Positions 6,695 to 12,954 of a stretch of 13,064 nucleotides of DNA are shown piece by piece (within the stretch, counting starts at the first letter, position 1; each line of letters starts with the position of its first letter). Source of the stretch: an uncultured Acetatifactor sp. (GTDB lineage: Bacteria; Bacillota; Clostridia; Lachnospirales; Lachnospiraceae); the NCBI GenBank assembly GCA_910585665.1, contig CAJUFI010000091.1, positions 1 through 13,064 on the forward strand, read 5' to 3'. The position numbers and the translations under genes are program-made. The notes below the pieces were generated by a model. The model did no database searches. It saw nothing but the letters and a program-made list of their open reading frames with translations, and had not been told where the DNA came from.

Positions 6695-7591
6695 TCACTT
6701 CCGCACCCGGTCTATCAGATATTTATAGAAAGTGTCCGCCGCCAGCCCTCTGCCCCGGCCTTTGTCCAGCACAATCTGTATGGAGCGCCTGGGGACTTCG
6801 CAGTTGAGGGGAATCCGCACCAGCTTCCCCTCCTCCAGGGCGGGCAAAGCCAGCTTCTCCGGCACGAAGCCTATCCCCAGATTGCTCTCGATCAGCGGCA
6901 GCATCAGGTCCGAGGTGGTCACCTCCATGTCCGGCTCCAAATCTATCCCATGGGCTATGAAAAAATCCTTGTAAAGCTGGTAAGTGGCGCTCCCCCGGCC
7001 CAGGCCGATCCAGGGATACTTCTTCACATCTTTCAATTCCAGGGGGGTCTGACATAGGTCCCTATACTGGGTGCCCCCGGCCAGAATCTCCCAAAAATCA
7101 AGTATATTCACACGGGAAAACGTCTTCGGCACTTCGAAAGGCGTGGTGATCATGGCAAAGTCCAGTTTCCCGCTGACGAGGTACTTCACCGTCTCCAAAG
7201 TGGTATGGTTGTGAATCTTGATCCGGATGGCGGGGTATTCCAGCTTGAAGCCCCGCAGCGCATTCAGCAGAAACAGATGCAGCGCCGTGTCCGTGGCCCC
7301 GATTTCCACCGTGCCGCCCCTGTGGGCATCCTGTCTGCTGATTTCCTCCTGGGCGTTCAGCAGATGCCTGTACGCGATCTCCACATGGGAATAGAGCAGC
7401 TCCCCCTCCTCCGTCAGGCTGATGCCCCTGGCCTCCCGGACGAACAGCCTGCAGTTCAGCTGGGATTCCAGCAGCTTCATGATCCGCGTCACATTGGGCT
7501 GGTTGCTGCCTAACGCGGTGGCCGCTTTCGTGATGTTCCCATACTTTGCAACGAAATAAAATATCTTATAATACTCAAAATTGATATCCAT
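6695..7591 (-). CDS. LysR-type transcriptional regulator
   Basis: 298-aa protein, the usual LTTR length. The N-terminal winged helix-turn-helix covers about residues 1-60 (YYKIFYFVAKYGNITKAATALGSNQPNVTRIMKLLE, then RLFVREARGISLTEEGE). The effector-binding region follows from about residue 90 (GTVEIGATDTALHLFLLNALRGFKLEYPAI...). LysR proteins bind DNA as tetramers and usually control a divergently transcribed neighbour in response to a small molecule. Here the divergent neighbour is a MATE exporter starting at 7840, so this is its likely regulator. The start codon at 7591 gives the normal LTTR N-terminus, although the AGGA upstream is rather far away. The ligand cannot be deduced. The region downstream to 6580 is GC-rich and holds no convincing gene. 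Confidence 0.93.
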   Translation of the reverse strand: MDINFEYYKIFYFVAKYGNITKAATALGSNQPNVTRIMKLLESQLNCRLFVREARGISLTEEGELLYSHVEIAYRHLLNAQEEISRQDAHRGGTVEIGATDTALHLFLLNALRGFKLEYPAIRIKIHNHTTLETVKYLVSGKLDFAMITTPFEVPKTFSRVNILDFWEILAGGTQYRDLCQTPLELKDVKKYPWIGLGRGSATYQLYKDFFIAHGIDLEPDMEVTTSDLMLPLIESNLGIGFVPEKLALPALEEGKLVRIPLNCEVPRRSIQIVLDKGRGRGLAADTFYKYLIDRVRK

Positions 7592-7600
7592 GTCTTTTTT

Positions 7601-7663
7601 ATATTCCTATGATATATAATATGTATTTTTCATATCCTATGAGCGGTATTATAATACACTATG
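7601..7663 (+). promoter_or_regulatory. Shared lysR-MATE control region: promoter and repeated CCTATGA sites
   Basis: For the plus strand, TTTTCA (7627-7632), a 17-bp spacer and TATAAT (7650-7655) form a plausible promoter. The -10 lies inside a perfect 12-bp palindrome GTATTATAATAC (7646-7657). Two direct repeats, TCCTATGA at 7605-7612 and 7635-7642, are exactly 30 bp apart (about three helical turns), with a third partial CTATG at 7659-7663. Same-face spacing around the promoter fits LysR-type operator and activation sites, but which sites are bound is inference. Confidence 0.5.
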
Positions 7664-7839
7664 GGAAAAATGTAAATCCAAAACGGCTTCTTTTCATGTT
7701 TCCGTTTTATGCTCCTTTTTATGCTTTCCCCAGGCTTCTCCCCGGGCTTCTTCCCGCGCTTAGCTGCAAACGAAAGAACCTGAGGGCTGACAGGTACGGA
7801 TTTGTCTTTAATCGACAATCAGAGAAAGGACATGATATC
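7664..7839 (+). other. Long 5' leader of the second MATE gene
   Basis: About 175 nt lie between the inferred start site and the MATE ATG. An in-frame extension is open through it (for example from an ATG at 7696, reading MFPFYAPFYAFPRLLPG), but these residues do not resemble a MATE N-terminus. The tract has short T-rich and GGCTTCT-like repeats. I see no terminator-antiterminator pair. Confidence 0.35.
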
Positions 7840-9183
7840 ATGAATCAGGATTTGACAGTAGGAAAACCGGAAAAAGTATTGTGGAAGTTCTGCCTGCCCC
7901 TGTTCGGCAGCATCCTCTTCCAACAGCTCTACAATATCGCGGACAGCCTGGTGGCGGGCAAGTTCATCGGCGAGAACGCCCTGGCAGCCGTGGGGAACAG
8001 TTACGAAATTACGTTAATCTTCATCGCATTCGCATTCGGCTGCAACATGGGATGCTCCGTCGTCGTCTCCCAGCTCTTCGGCGCGAAAGACTACGGCAGA
8101 CTGAAGACCGCCGTGTCCACGGCATGCCTTTTCAGCGCCATGCTCTGCGCCCTGCTGATGCTTGCCGGCATCTTTGGGTGCGGCCCCCTGCTGCATCTGA
8201 TTCGCACGCCCCAGGAGGTGTTCGCGGACTCCAGGCTTTACCTGGACATTTACATATGGGGACTGCCCTTTGTCTTCTTCTACAATATCTCCACAGGCAT
8301 CTTCTCCGCCCTGGGGGACTCCAGGACGCCCTTCTACTTCCTGGCGGTGTCCTCCACCTCCAACATCGCGGTGGACATCCTGTTCGTAAAAGCCTTTGAC
8401 ATGGGAGTGGCCGGCGTGGCCTGGGCCACCTTTTTATGCCAGGGAATCAGCTGCGTCCTGGCCGTCCTGGCCATATGGATCAGACTCCGGAAAATCCCCG
8501 TCCAGGAAAAGACACCCCTGTTCGACGGCGGGCTTCTGAAAAAAATCTTGGTGATTGCCATCCCCAGCATCCTGCAGCAGAGCTTCATCTCCGTGGGAAA
8601 CATCCTGATCCAGAGCGTCATCAACGGCTTCGGCCCCTCTGTCATGGCGGGGTACTCTGCCGCGGTGAAGCTGAACAACATGGTCATCACCTCCTTCACC
8701 ACCATCGGCAACGGCATCTCCAATTTCTCGGCCCAGAACCTGGGCGCCCGCAAATACGGGCGCATCCGGGAATGCTTCCGGGCCGGGATCAAAATGGTCT
8801 GGTGCCTGTGCGTCCCTTTCTGCGTCCTTTACATATGCTTCGGAAAGTATCTGCTCCTTCTGTTCATGGAAAAGGATTCCGCCGCGGCGCTGCTGACCGG
8901 TAGGCAGTTCCTGTGGATCCTGTCCCCTTTCTATTTCGTGGTGTCCGCCAAGCTGGTGACGGACGGGATACTGCGGGGCGTCAGCGCCATGCGCCAGTTC
9001 ATGGCCGCCACCTTCACGGACCTGGTGCTGCGGGTGGCGCTGGCCTTTGTGCTCTCGGGCTGGACCCAGTCCTCCCTGGGCATCTGGAGCGCCTGGCCCA
9101 TCGGCTGGAGCATCGCCACGGGGCTGTCCGTCTTCTTCTACCGCAGAGAATGCCGGAAGCTGGGGAATGGGGAAAAGGGATGA
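7840..9183 (+). CDS. MATE family efflux transporter (second, LysR-paired)
   Basis: 447-aa protein with about 12 membrane helices. The opening MNQDLTVGKPEKVLWKFCLPLFGSILFQQLYNIADSLVAGKFIGENALAAVG is a classic Firmicute MATE N-terminus. The second half has the matching repeat features (IPSILQQSFISVGNILIQSVINGFG; NLGARKYGRI). MATE proteins are secondary antiporters in the cytoplasmic membrane that export cationic or aromatic compounds. The ATG at 7840 is preceded by AAAGGA about 10 nt upstream. The frame is open back to 7609, but that region is leader sequence. It is divergent from the LysR gene, which is likely to control it. It is related to the MATE at 4147-5523 only at family level; the N-terminal motifs differ enough that this is not a recent duplication. 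Confidence 0.93.
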   Translation: MNQDLTVGKPEKVLWKFCLPLFGSILFQQLYNIADSLVAGKFIGENALAAVGNSYEITLIFIAFAFGCNMGCSVVVSQLFGAKDYGRLKTAVSTACLFSAMLCALLMLAGIFGCGPLLHLIRTPQEVFADSRLYLDIYIWGLPFVFFYNISTGIFSALGDSRTPFYFLAVSSTSNIAVDILFVKAFDMGVAGVAWATFLCQGISCVLAVLAIWIRLRKIPVQEKTPLFDGGLLKKILVIAIPSILQQSFISVGNILIQSVINGFGPSVMAGYSAAVKLNNMVITSFTTIGNGISNFSAQNLGARKYGRIRECFRAGIKMVWCLCVPFCVLYICFGKYLLLLFMEKDSAAALLTGRQFLWILSPFYFVVSAKLVTDGILRGVSAMRQFMAATFTDLVLRVALAFVLSGWTQSSLGIWSAWPIGWSIATGLSVFFYRRECRKLGNGEKG

Positions 9184-9216
9184 TTTCTGAAAACGGTAGA
9201 AAAACCCATGCCACAG

Positions 9217-9225
9217 TGATATAAT
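9217..9225 (+). promoter_or_regulatory. Candidate extended -10 promoter upstream of dapB
   Basis: TGA-TATAAT (9217-9225) is a perfect -10 hexamer with the TGn extension. The hexamer 17 bp upstream is not a good -35. A transcript starting near 9232 would run through the inverted repeat at 9264-9325 and the palindromic element into dapB. Confidence 0.5.
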
Positions 9226-9263
9226 GTATACTGCTTAACAGTTTAAATTTCCGAGCAACCTGA

Positions 9264-9325
9264 CTGCATAACGCCAGCTATATGCGATTAATCAATGCAG
9301 TATGGTAAATTCTGGCGTTATGTAG
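9264..9325. repeat. 14-bp inverted repeat in the dapB leader
   Basis: CTGCATAACGCCAG (9264-9277) pairs with CTGGCGTTATGTAG (9312-9325) at 13 Watson-Crick positions plus one G-T, around a 34-nt loop that itself contains the palindrome GATTAATC. No T-run follows. It could be a leader structure, a small RNA or another small repeat. Together with the extended -10 and the palindromic element it accounts for most of the 321-bp gap between the MATE gene and dapB. Confidence 0.55.
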
Positions 9326-9387
9326 CATAAATACCGAAAACGCAGCTAACGCAAGATGCAGCGGTTCAGACAAAGACTGCCATAACG

Positions 9388-9394
9388 AAAGGGG
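9388..9394 (+). promoter_or_regulatory. Shine-Dalgarno sequence of dapB, separated from its ATG by the mobile element
   Basis: AAAGGGG is followed by TAA, then the 100-bp palindromic element, then TAACGCA and the dapB ATG at 9505. Without the element and one TAA the SD-to-ATG spacing would be 7 nt (TAACGCA). No other SD lies immediately before the ATG. Confidence 0.6.
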
Positions 9395-9397
9395 TAA

Positions 9398-9497
9398 GGA
9401 AGTGTCTACAAATAACTGCTGCAAGTTTATGGCAATTTTTATTGTATTTCCGGGCTTTTGCCTGAAGCAATTGCAGCAGTTATTTTCCGACAATTCC
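9398..9497 (+). mobile_element. 100-bp palindromic MITE-like element, complete copy
   Basis: The terminal 27 nt at each end (9398-9424 and 9471-9497) are inverted repeats matching at 23 of 27 positions and sharing AATAACTGCTGCAA. The interior can form two small hairpins, CAAT-TTTT-ATTG (9433-9444) and CGGGC-TTTT-GCCTG (9451-9464), giving a cloverleaf-like fold. TAA occurs directly on both sides (9395-9397 and 9498-9500), consistent with a 3-bp target-site duplication. It has no coding capacity. Related sequences occur at 5938-5960 and 12955-13010. Mobility is inferred from the inverted termini, the flanking duplication and the multiple copies. Confidence 0.75.
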
Positions 9498-9504
9498 TAA
9501 CGCA

Positions 9505-10269
9505 ATGATACGAAAAGCAATCGTGGGATGTACCGGAAACCTGGGCCGGGCCATTCTGAAAAATGGGCTCCGCAGAAATGACATCGTTATAAGCCATGCC
9601 ATTGCCAGAAAGGGAAACCCATTTGTGGGCCAGACGGCATCAGCGCTTGCGGGAGGTGAATCTAATCTGCCGGTCATCGATGCGATAGAAGCCGCAACGG
9701 ACTGCGACCTCTTCATTGATTGTACGAATGCCGAATCTTTCAGGAAAGACAGCTACTCCAAATATGAAAAAATGGGAAAGGCTCTTGTCATAGCTACCAC
9801 GGCATTCTCTCCTGAAGACATGGAAAAAATCAGCCAACTGGCCGCCAAAATCCCGGTTTTCATGGCCGGGAACTTCAGTGTCGCATTGCATGATTTCATC
9901 GAGACCCTGAAATGGTATGCAAAGAAAATTAGCTTAGACACAGATATCCAGATAGTAGAGCATCATCACAACCAGAAAAAAGATGCCCCCAGCGGAACTG
10001 CGCTTATGATAAAAAGCGCTCTTTTAGATGCCAACCAAAAAATAAGCAGCGAAAAAGTGAATATCTGCAGCATACGGGGCGGAACCATATTCGGAGAGCA
10101 TGAGGTCATTTTCGCTAATTGCAGGGACGAAGTCGTTACATTCCGACATCAGGCGGCATCGAGAGAACCTTTTGCCGATGGTGCCATTGAAGTGTCCCTA
10201 TGGACGGCAAAACAGGCAAACGGACTTTATCATATGGACGATTTCCGCAGTTGCCTCCCTTCTGGCTGA
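9505..10269 (+). CDS. dapB: 4-hydroxy-tetrahydrodipicolinate reductase (DapB)
   Basis: 254-aa cytoplasmic enzyme of the diaminopimelate/lysine pathway. It reduces the DapA product to tetrahydrodipicolinate with NAD(P)H. The Rossmann motif is GCTGNLG (Gly8, Gly11, Gly14). The family signature is EHHHNQKKDAPSGTA (152-166), with the histidine pair at 153-154 and Lys157/158 region matching the catalytic HH..K.DAPSGTA pattern. SIRGGTIFGEHEVIF and the C-terminal NGLYHMDDF are also conserved. The length is normal, though the last residues (RSCLPSG) do not look like the family end. The ATG gives the natural N-terminus but is directly preceded by the palindromic element, which separates it from its SD. 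It stands alone, without other dap genes. Its base composition is visibly more AT-rich than the flanking transporter and regulator genes, so it may have a different history. Confidence 0.92.
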   Translation: MIRKAIVGCTGNLGRAILKNGLRRNDIVISHAIARKGNPFVGQTASALAGGESNLPVIDAIEAATDCDLFIDCTNAESFRKDSYSKYEKMGKALVIATTAFSPEDMEKISQLAAKIPVFMAGNFSVALHDFIETLKWYAKKISLDTDIQIVEHHHNQKKDAPSGTALMIKSALLDANQKISSEKVNICSIRGGTIFGEHEVIFANCRDEVVTFRHQAASREPFADGAIEVSLWTAKQANGLYHMDDFRSCLPSG

Positions 10270-10325
10270 GGACTTGGCATAGGCGGCAAAAAAGCGAAAC
10301 CGGGCAAGGAAAGGAAGCAGAACCC

Positions 10326-10910
10326 ATGGCGAGCATTCTGATTGTGGAAGACGAAAAGAACATGTAGGAAATCATTGCGGAATATATGCGCCGGGGCGGG
10401 CACAGCTGCCTTACGGCGGAGGACGGCGTGGACGCGCTGATGCTGCTGAAGGGCAATCCCGTGGATCTGATGATACTGGATATCATGATGCCCCACCTGG
10501 ACGGCTTCAGCGTCTGCAAGATGGCAAGGGAAATGAGCGGCCTGCCCATCATCCTGCTGACCGCCAGGGACGGGGAGGAGGACAAGCTCAAAGGCTATCA
10601 GCTGGGGGCGGACGACTACATGACAAAGCCCTTCAGCCCCAAAGTGCTGCTGGCCAAGGCCAACGCCCTGCTGCGCCGCTCCTCCGCCCTCACCTACAAG
10701 GAGTATGAGCTGCTCCACCTTTTCATGGCCAACCCGGGGCAGCTGTTCACCAGGGAGCAGCTGCTGAACCGGATCTGGGGATATGAATTCCAGGGGACCA
10801 CCCGAACCGTGGACACCCATATCAAGACCCTGCGGCAGAAATTGGGAAGCGCGGGAAGCTATATCGTAACCCTCATCCGCTCCGGCTACAAATTCGAGGT
10901 GACGGCATGA
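10326..10910 (+). pseudogene. OmpR-type response regulator with an amber codon and an in-frame deletion
   Basis: The frame reads MASILIVEDEKNM, then TAG at codon 14 (10365-10367), then EIIAEYMRRGG and the rest of a receiver domain. Acidic residues 8-10, phospho-acceptor Asp52 (MILDIMMP), Thr79 (LLTAR) and Lys101 (TKPFSP) are all present. The receiver ends at LLRRSSA and continues directly into LTYKEYELLHLF, the middle of a winged-helix domain with a normal recognition part (RTVDTHIKTLRQKLG; LIRSGYKFEV). About 35 residues, comprising the linker and first beta strands of the DNA-binding domain, are missing in frame; total length is 194 codons against about 230 in the family. The amber position usually carries Arg, Lys or Gln, and one C-to-T change in CAG would make it. 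A purine-rich SD (AGGAAAGGAAG) precedes the ATG. It is coupled to the kinase remnant by ATGA. Probably dead. Confidence 0.85.
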
Positions 10911-11299
10911 AGAAGAGAAACGCTTTTACGATGCGAAGCATACGGAATAAAATCATCCTGGTGTCCAAGCTGGCCGGCGTCCTCCTGGTGATCTCCTATG
11001 TGGTCTCCACCAGGCTGCCCGTCCACCCGGACATCTCCCTGCTGCTGTGGCTGGGGTTCGTCACCCTTCTGGTCCTGGGGGTGGACCGCCTGATGGGACG
11101 GTTCATCTCGGAGCCCGTCTCCGGGCTGAACCGGGCGGCCTGCCGGATGGCACAGCTGGACTTTTCCGCGCCCTGCGCCGTGGATACCGGGGATGAATTC
11201 GGGGAGCTGTCCGCAAGCCTGAACCAAATGGCGGAAAGCCTGCAGCAGGCATTCGCGGCTCTGGAAGAGGCCAACGGGATGCTATACTCAGGGCAATAA
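10907..11299 (+). pseudogene. Sensor histidine kinase truncated after HAMP
   Basis: 130 aa. It starts at the ATG that overlaps the response regulator stop (ATGA), the usual coupling in two-component operons. It has two hydrophobic segments (about residues 13-35 and 44-60) with almost no extracytoplasmic part between them. A HAMP domain follows (RFISEPVSGLNRAACRMAQLDFSAP...DEFGELSASLNQMAESLQQAFAALEEANGML). The frame then ends in YSGQ and a TAA. The dimerisation/His and ATPase domains are absent. The break near 11284 coincides with an abrupt change to AT-rich sequence, so the 3' two-thirds were removed by recombination or insertion. The very short sensor loop may reflect another internal deletion or a small sensor type. 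Confidence 0.8.
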
Positions 11300-11321
11300 A
11301 TTATTGTTGGAGGAAATGCAG

Positions 11322-11753
11322 ATGGACAGGGCATATACAGGTTATAATATTGACGGTTGGTATATTCAGCTTCCGCAAGAATGGAAAATGACAGTAGATA
11401 AGGAAAGCGGACAAATAATTTTTGATGATGAAGAAACGGTTAATATCTATATTTCAACTTTTAATTTTGTAAGACCGGAAACAGGGGAAATAGCAAGTGC
11501 AGAAACGGTATCTTCAATCGTTTTGCAGGCTTTAAACTTACAGGGAGCTGAGGAATGCAAGCACTTTTCTAAATACTATCCAGAAGGCTTTCTTGCACAT
11601 ATATACAGAAGCATAACAACTGATGGTTATATAATGATTGCCTGTATAGTCTGTACAGAGGGACATTCTTTTTCGTTTTATGTTGTAGGAGACGAGGATA
11701 TAAATTTTGAAAACTATATCCAGCATGTCAATTCTGTTGAACGAGATTTATAA
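11322..11753 (+). CDS. Small orphan protein, 143 aa, AT-rich gene
   Basis: I do not recognise it with certainty. The sequence MDRAYTGYNIDGWYIQLPQEWKMTVDKESGQIIFDDEETVNIYISTFNF, with the later TDGYIMIACIVCTEGHSFSFYVVGDEDINFENYIQHVNSVERDL, has the alternating-strand pattern of small alpha/beta proteins containing a WY.QLP.EW segment. This loosely recalls DUF3805-like or Mog1/PsbP-like folds, and some immunity proteins look similar; both are weak guesses. No signal peptide or membrane helix is visible. GGAGG lies 8 nt before the ATG at 11322; the ATG at 11316 is too close to it. Base composition is sharply more AT-rich than on both sides, and the gene sits right at the break of the truncated kinase, which suggests it was acquired with the rearrangement. 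No partner toxin gene is visible. Confidence 0.75.
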   Translation: MDRAYTGYNIDGWYIQLPQEWKMTVDKESGQIIFDDEETVNIYISTFNFVRPETGEIASAETVSSIVLQALNLQGAEECKHFSKYYPEGFLAHIYRSITTDGYIMIACIVCTEGHSFSFYVVGDEDINFENYIQHVNSVERDL

Positions 11754-11756
11754 CAC

Positions 11757-11897
11757 TTACTGAGCGTTTTCCTCTTGGCGGTCAGTTTGGCATACTCTGT
11801 ATTCCATGCCTTTGTCGGGACTCCAGCCCTGTGCGGGGGCTGTGGCGGCGTTCTCGGCGGCCAGCCCGTCCAGTATGCGGCGGGTACGGTCAGTCAT
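11757..11897 (-). pseudogene. 46-aa fragment of a probable mobile-element protein
   Basis: On the minus strand an ATG at 11897 opens a frame reading MTDRTRRILDGLAAENAATAPAQGWSPDKGMEYRVCQTDRQEENAQ, with a stop at 11757. It has GC-rich codon use like conjugative-element genes, unlike the AT-rich gene next to it. No SD precedes the ATG, and its start coincides with the beginning of the recombinase fragment on the other strand. It may therefore be the 3' end of a longer gene. Family unknown. Confidence 0.35.
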
Positions 11898-11898
11898 T

Positions 11899-12045
11899 AC
11901 AGTTTTTCAAGGAATGGTGACCGGGCGCATATCAGACGAGCGTTTCACGGAGCTTTCGGCAGACTACGAAGCCGAGCAAAAGGAACTGAAAGAGAAAGCC
12001 GCCGCTTTGCAGGGCGAGCTTTCAAGGACACTGGAAGCCAGAATC
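11899..12045 (+). pseudogene. Serine recombinase fragment (large serine recombinase, coiled-coil region)
   Basis: In frame 1 the stretch VFQGMVTGRISDERFTELSADYEAEQKELKEKAAALQGELSRTLE matches the segment (S/T)G.ISDERF..LS..YE.EQ..LK....L that precedes the C-terminal coiled coil in large serine site-specific recombinases of Firmicute conjugative transposons. The catalytic N-terminal domain and the C-terminal end are missing on both sides. The frame runs on into the terminator of the neighbouring gene. It is a relic of an excised or degraded integrative element. Confidence 0.65.
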
Positions 12046-12047
12046 GT

Positions 12048-12087
12048 AAAAATTATAGACCGGGAACCTGTCTTTAGATTCCCGGCC
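12048..12087 (-). terminator. Rho-independent terminator of the Rpn-type gene
   Basis: On the minus strand CCGGGAA (12085-12079) and TTCCCGG (12066-12060) form a 7-bp stem, extended by a G-C pair beyond one mismatch, with a 12-nt loop. TATAATTTTTA follows, a short T-rich tract. It lies 12 bp after the stop of the gene at 12099-12953. Confidence 0.75.
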
Positions 12088-12098
12088 TGCAGTTTTGT

Positions 12099-12278
12099 CT
12101 ATGCACTTCTATCAGCTTTCAGTTGTTTTACTTCTTCAAGAGGAAGTCCTGCATATTCCGCAATTTTTTCAAGTGTCAGCATTCCATCTGCCAACATTCT
12201 TTTAGCAGTATTTATTGCCCCTTCTTTTACACCCTCTTGTAAAGATTCTTTTCTCATATCCTCCATGACTTTGCACAT
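12099..12278 (-). CDS. Possible intragenic C-terminal product of the Rpn-type gene (RpnS-like)
   Basis: Inside the Rpn frame a perfect AAGGAGG (12296-12290) lies 11 nt before an in-frame ATG at 12278. Translation from there would give 59 aa, MCKVMEDMRKESLQEG...LTLEKIAEYAGLPLEEVKQLKADRSA, the C-terminal helical tail. In E. coli rpn genes a short C-terminal protein made from an internal start blocks toxicity of the full-length nuclease. The internal site seen here would allow the same, but the SD also encodes the in-frame residues KEG, so it could be coincidental. Confidence 0.35.
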   Translation of the reverse strand: MCKVMEDMRKESLQEGVKEGAINTAKRMLADGMLTLEKIAEYAGLPLEEVKQLKADRSA

Positions 12279-12953
12279 GATTAAAATGCCCTCCTTACTT
12301 TCCTTGAAAAAACGAACTCTGTCTGCCAGTGTCGTATAATACATATCTGCCGCATTAGTACATGAAAAATCATGCATGAGTTTTCCGATTGGCGTATCTC
12401 CACGATAGGCACCGTTTACATACAGTATATGTGAACCGTCCTCAAATCTTTCACCGGTTCCTAAGAAGCACCTCTCAATCGGATAGAGCGGCAGCCCTTT
12501 TCCTATCACATCATTTTCCGTGATGAACACAATCCATGTTTCTGGAAGATTGTCAAAATCATCACCTTTCTTCAAAAGTGTTGCGTCCATCATGCTGGAA
12601 TTATACCTTGCCCTTTTTCTCCCGGCTCCTTTATCGGCTCGTTGGATTTCAACATTTATTTTAGCACCGGTACTGTCAGTAGCAAGAATATCAAATCTTA
12701 CTGAACGATTCAACAAATTTTCTACAAATACCTGGGTGCGGACGTCCAGCACCTTTAAATCCGGCTTTTCCAGTACAATCCGCAATACCAGTTCTATGCT
12801 TGCCGTATCTCCCTCAAAACACTTTGTGAGGAAATCATCATCAAGCAGGCGAAAGCCTCTTAGCCTCTGTAAATCTTCCTGATGTTTCTGGTCTATCTGT
12901 TCCGTCACTGTCAATCTTCCCACCTGCTTTCCCTTTTGTTTTCGTATCTTCAT
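12099..12953 (-). CDS. Rpn family / PD-(D/E)XK nuclease family putative transposase
   Basis: 284-aa protein of the PDDEXK_2-type family common in Clostridia. The core RLRGFRLLDDDFLTKCFEGD, then VRFDILATDSTGAKINVEIQRADKGAGRKRARYNSSMMD, carries the nuclease motif Asp88...Glu102-Ile-Gln104, followed by the typical TWIVFITENDVIGKGLPLYPIER, HILYVNGAYRG and IGKLMHDFSCTNAADMYY. The C-terminus has a helical tail with LEKIAEYAGLPLEEVKQL. Related E. coli Rpn proteins are DNA endonucleases that promote recombination and have been linked to phage defence. The ATG at 12953 directly abuts the palindromic element and has no SD. A GTG at 12923 with AAAAGGG 7 nt upstream is a credible real start and keeps the whole domain. 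The gene appears intact, with its own terminator. It sits among element debris, which fits a mobile or accessory origin. Confidence 0.88.
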   Translation of the reverse strand: MKIRKQKGKQVGRLTVTEQIDQKHQEDLQRLRGFRLLDDDFLTKCFEGDTASIELVLRIVLEKPDLKVLDVRTQVFVENLLNRSVRFDILATDSTGAKINVEIQRADKGAGRKRARYNSSMMDATLLKKGDDFDNLPETWIVFITENDVIGKGLPLYPIERCFLGTGERFEDGSHILYVNGAYRGDTPIGKLMHDFSCTNAADMYYTTLADRVRFFKESKEGILIMCKVMEDMRKESLQEGVKEGAINTAKRMLADGMLTLEKIAEYAGLPLEEVKQLKADRSA

Positions 12954-12954
12954 A

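Noticed and set aside
7609..7839. N-terminal extension of the second MATE protein
   Set aside because: The extension covers the promoter and operator region and does not resemble the family; the ATG at 7840 has an SD and the normal N-terminus.
9264..9325. Integron attC site
   Set aside because: Size and inverted core resemble attC, but the cores (GCATAAC and GTTATGT) depart from the RYYYAAC/GTTRRRY consensus and no integron integrase is present.
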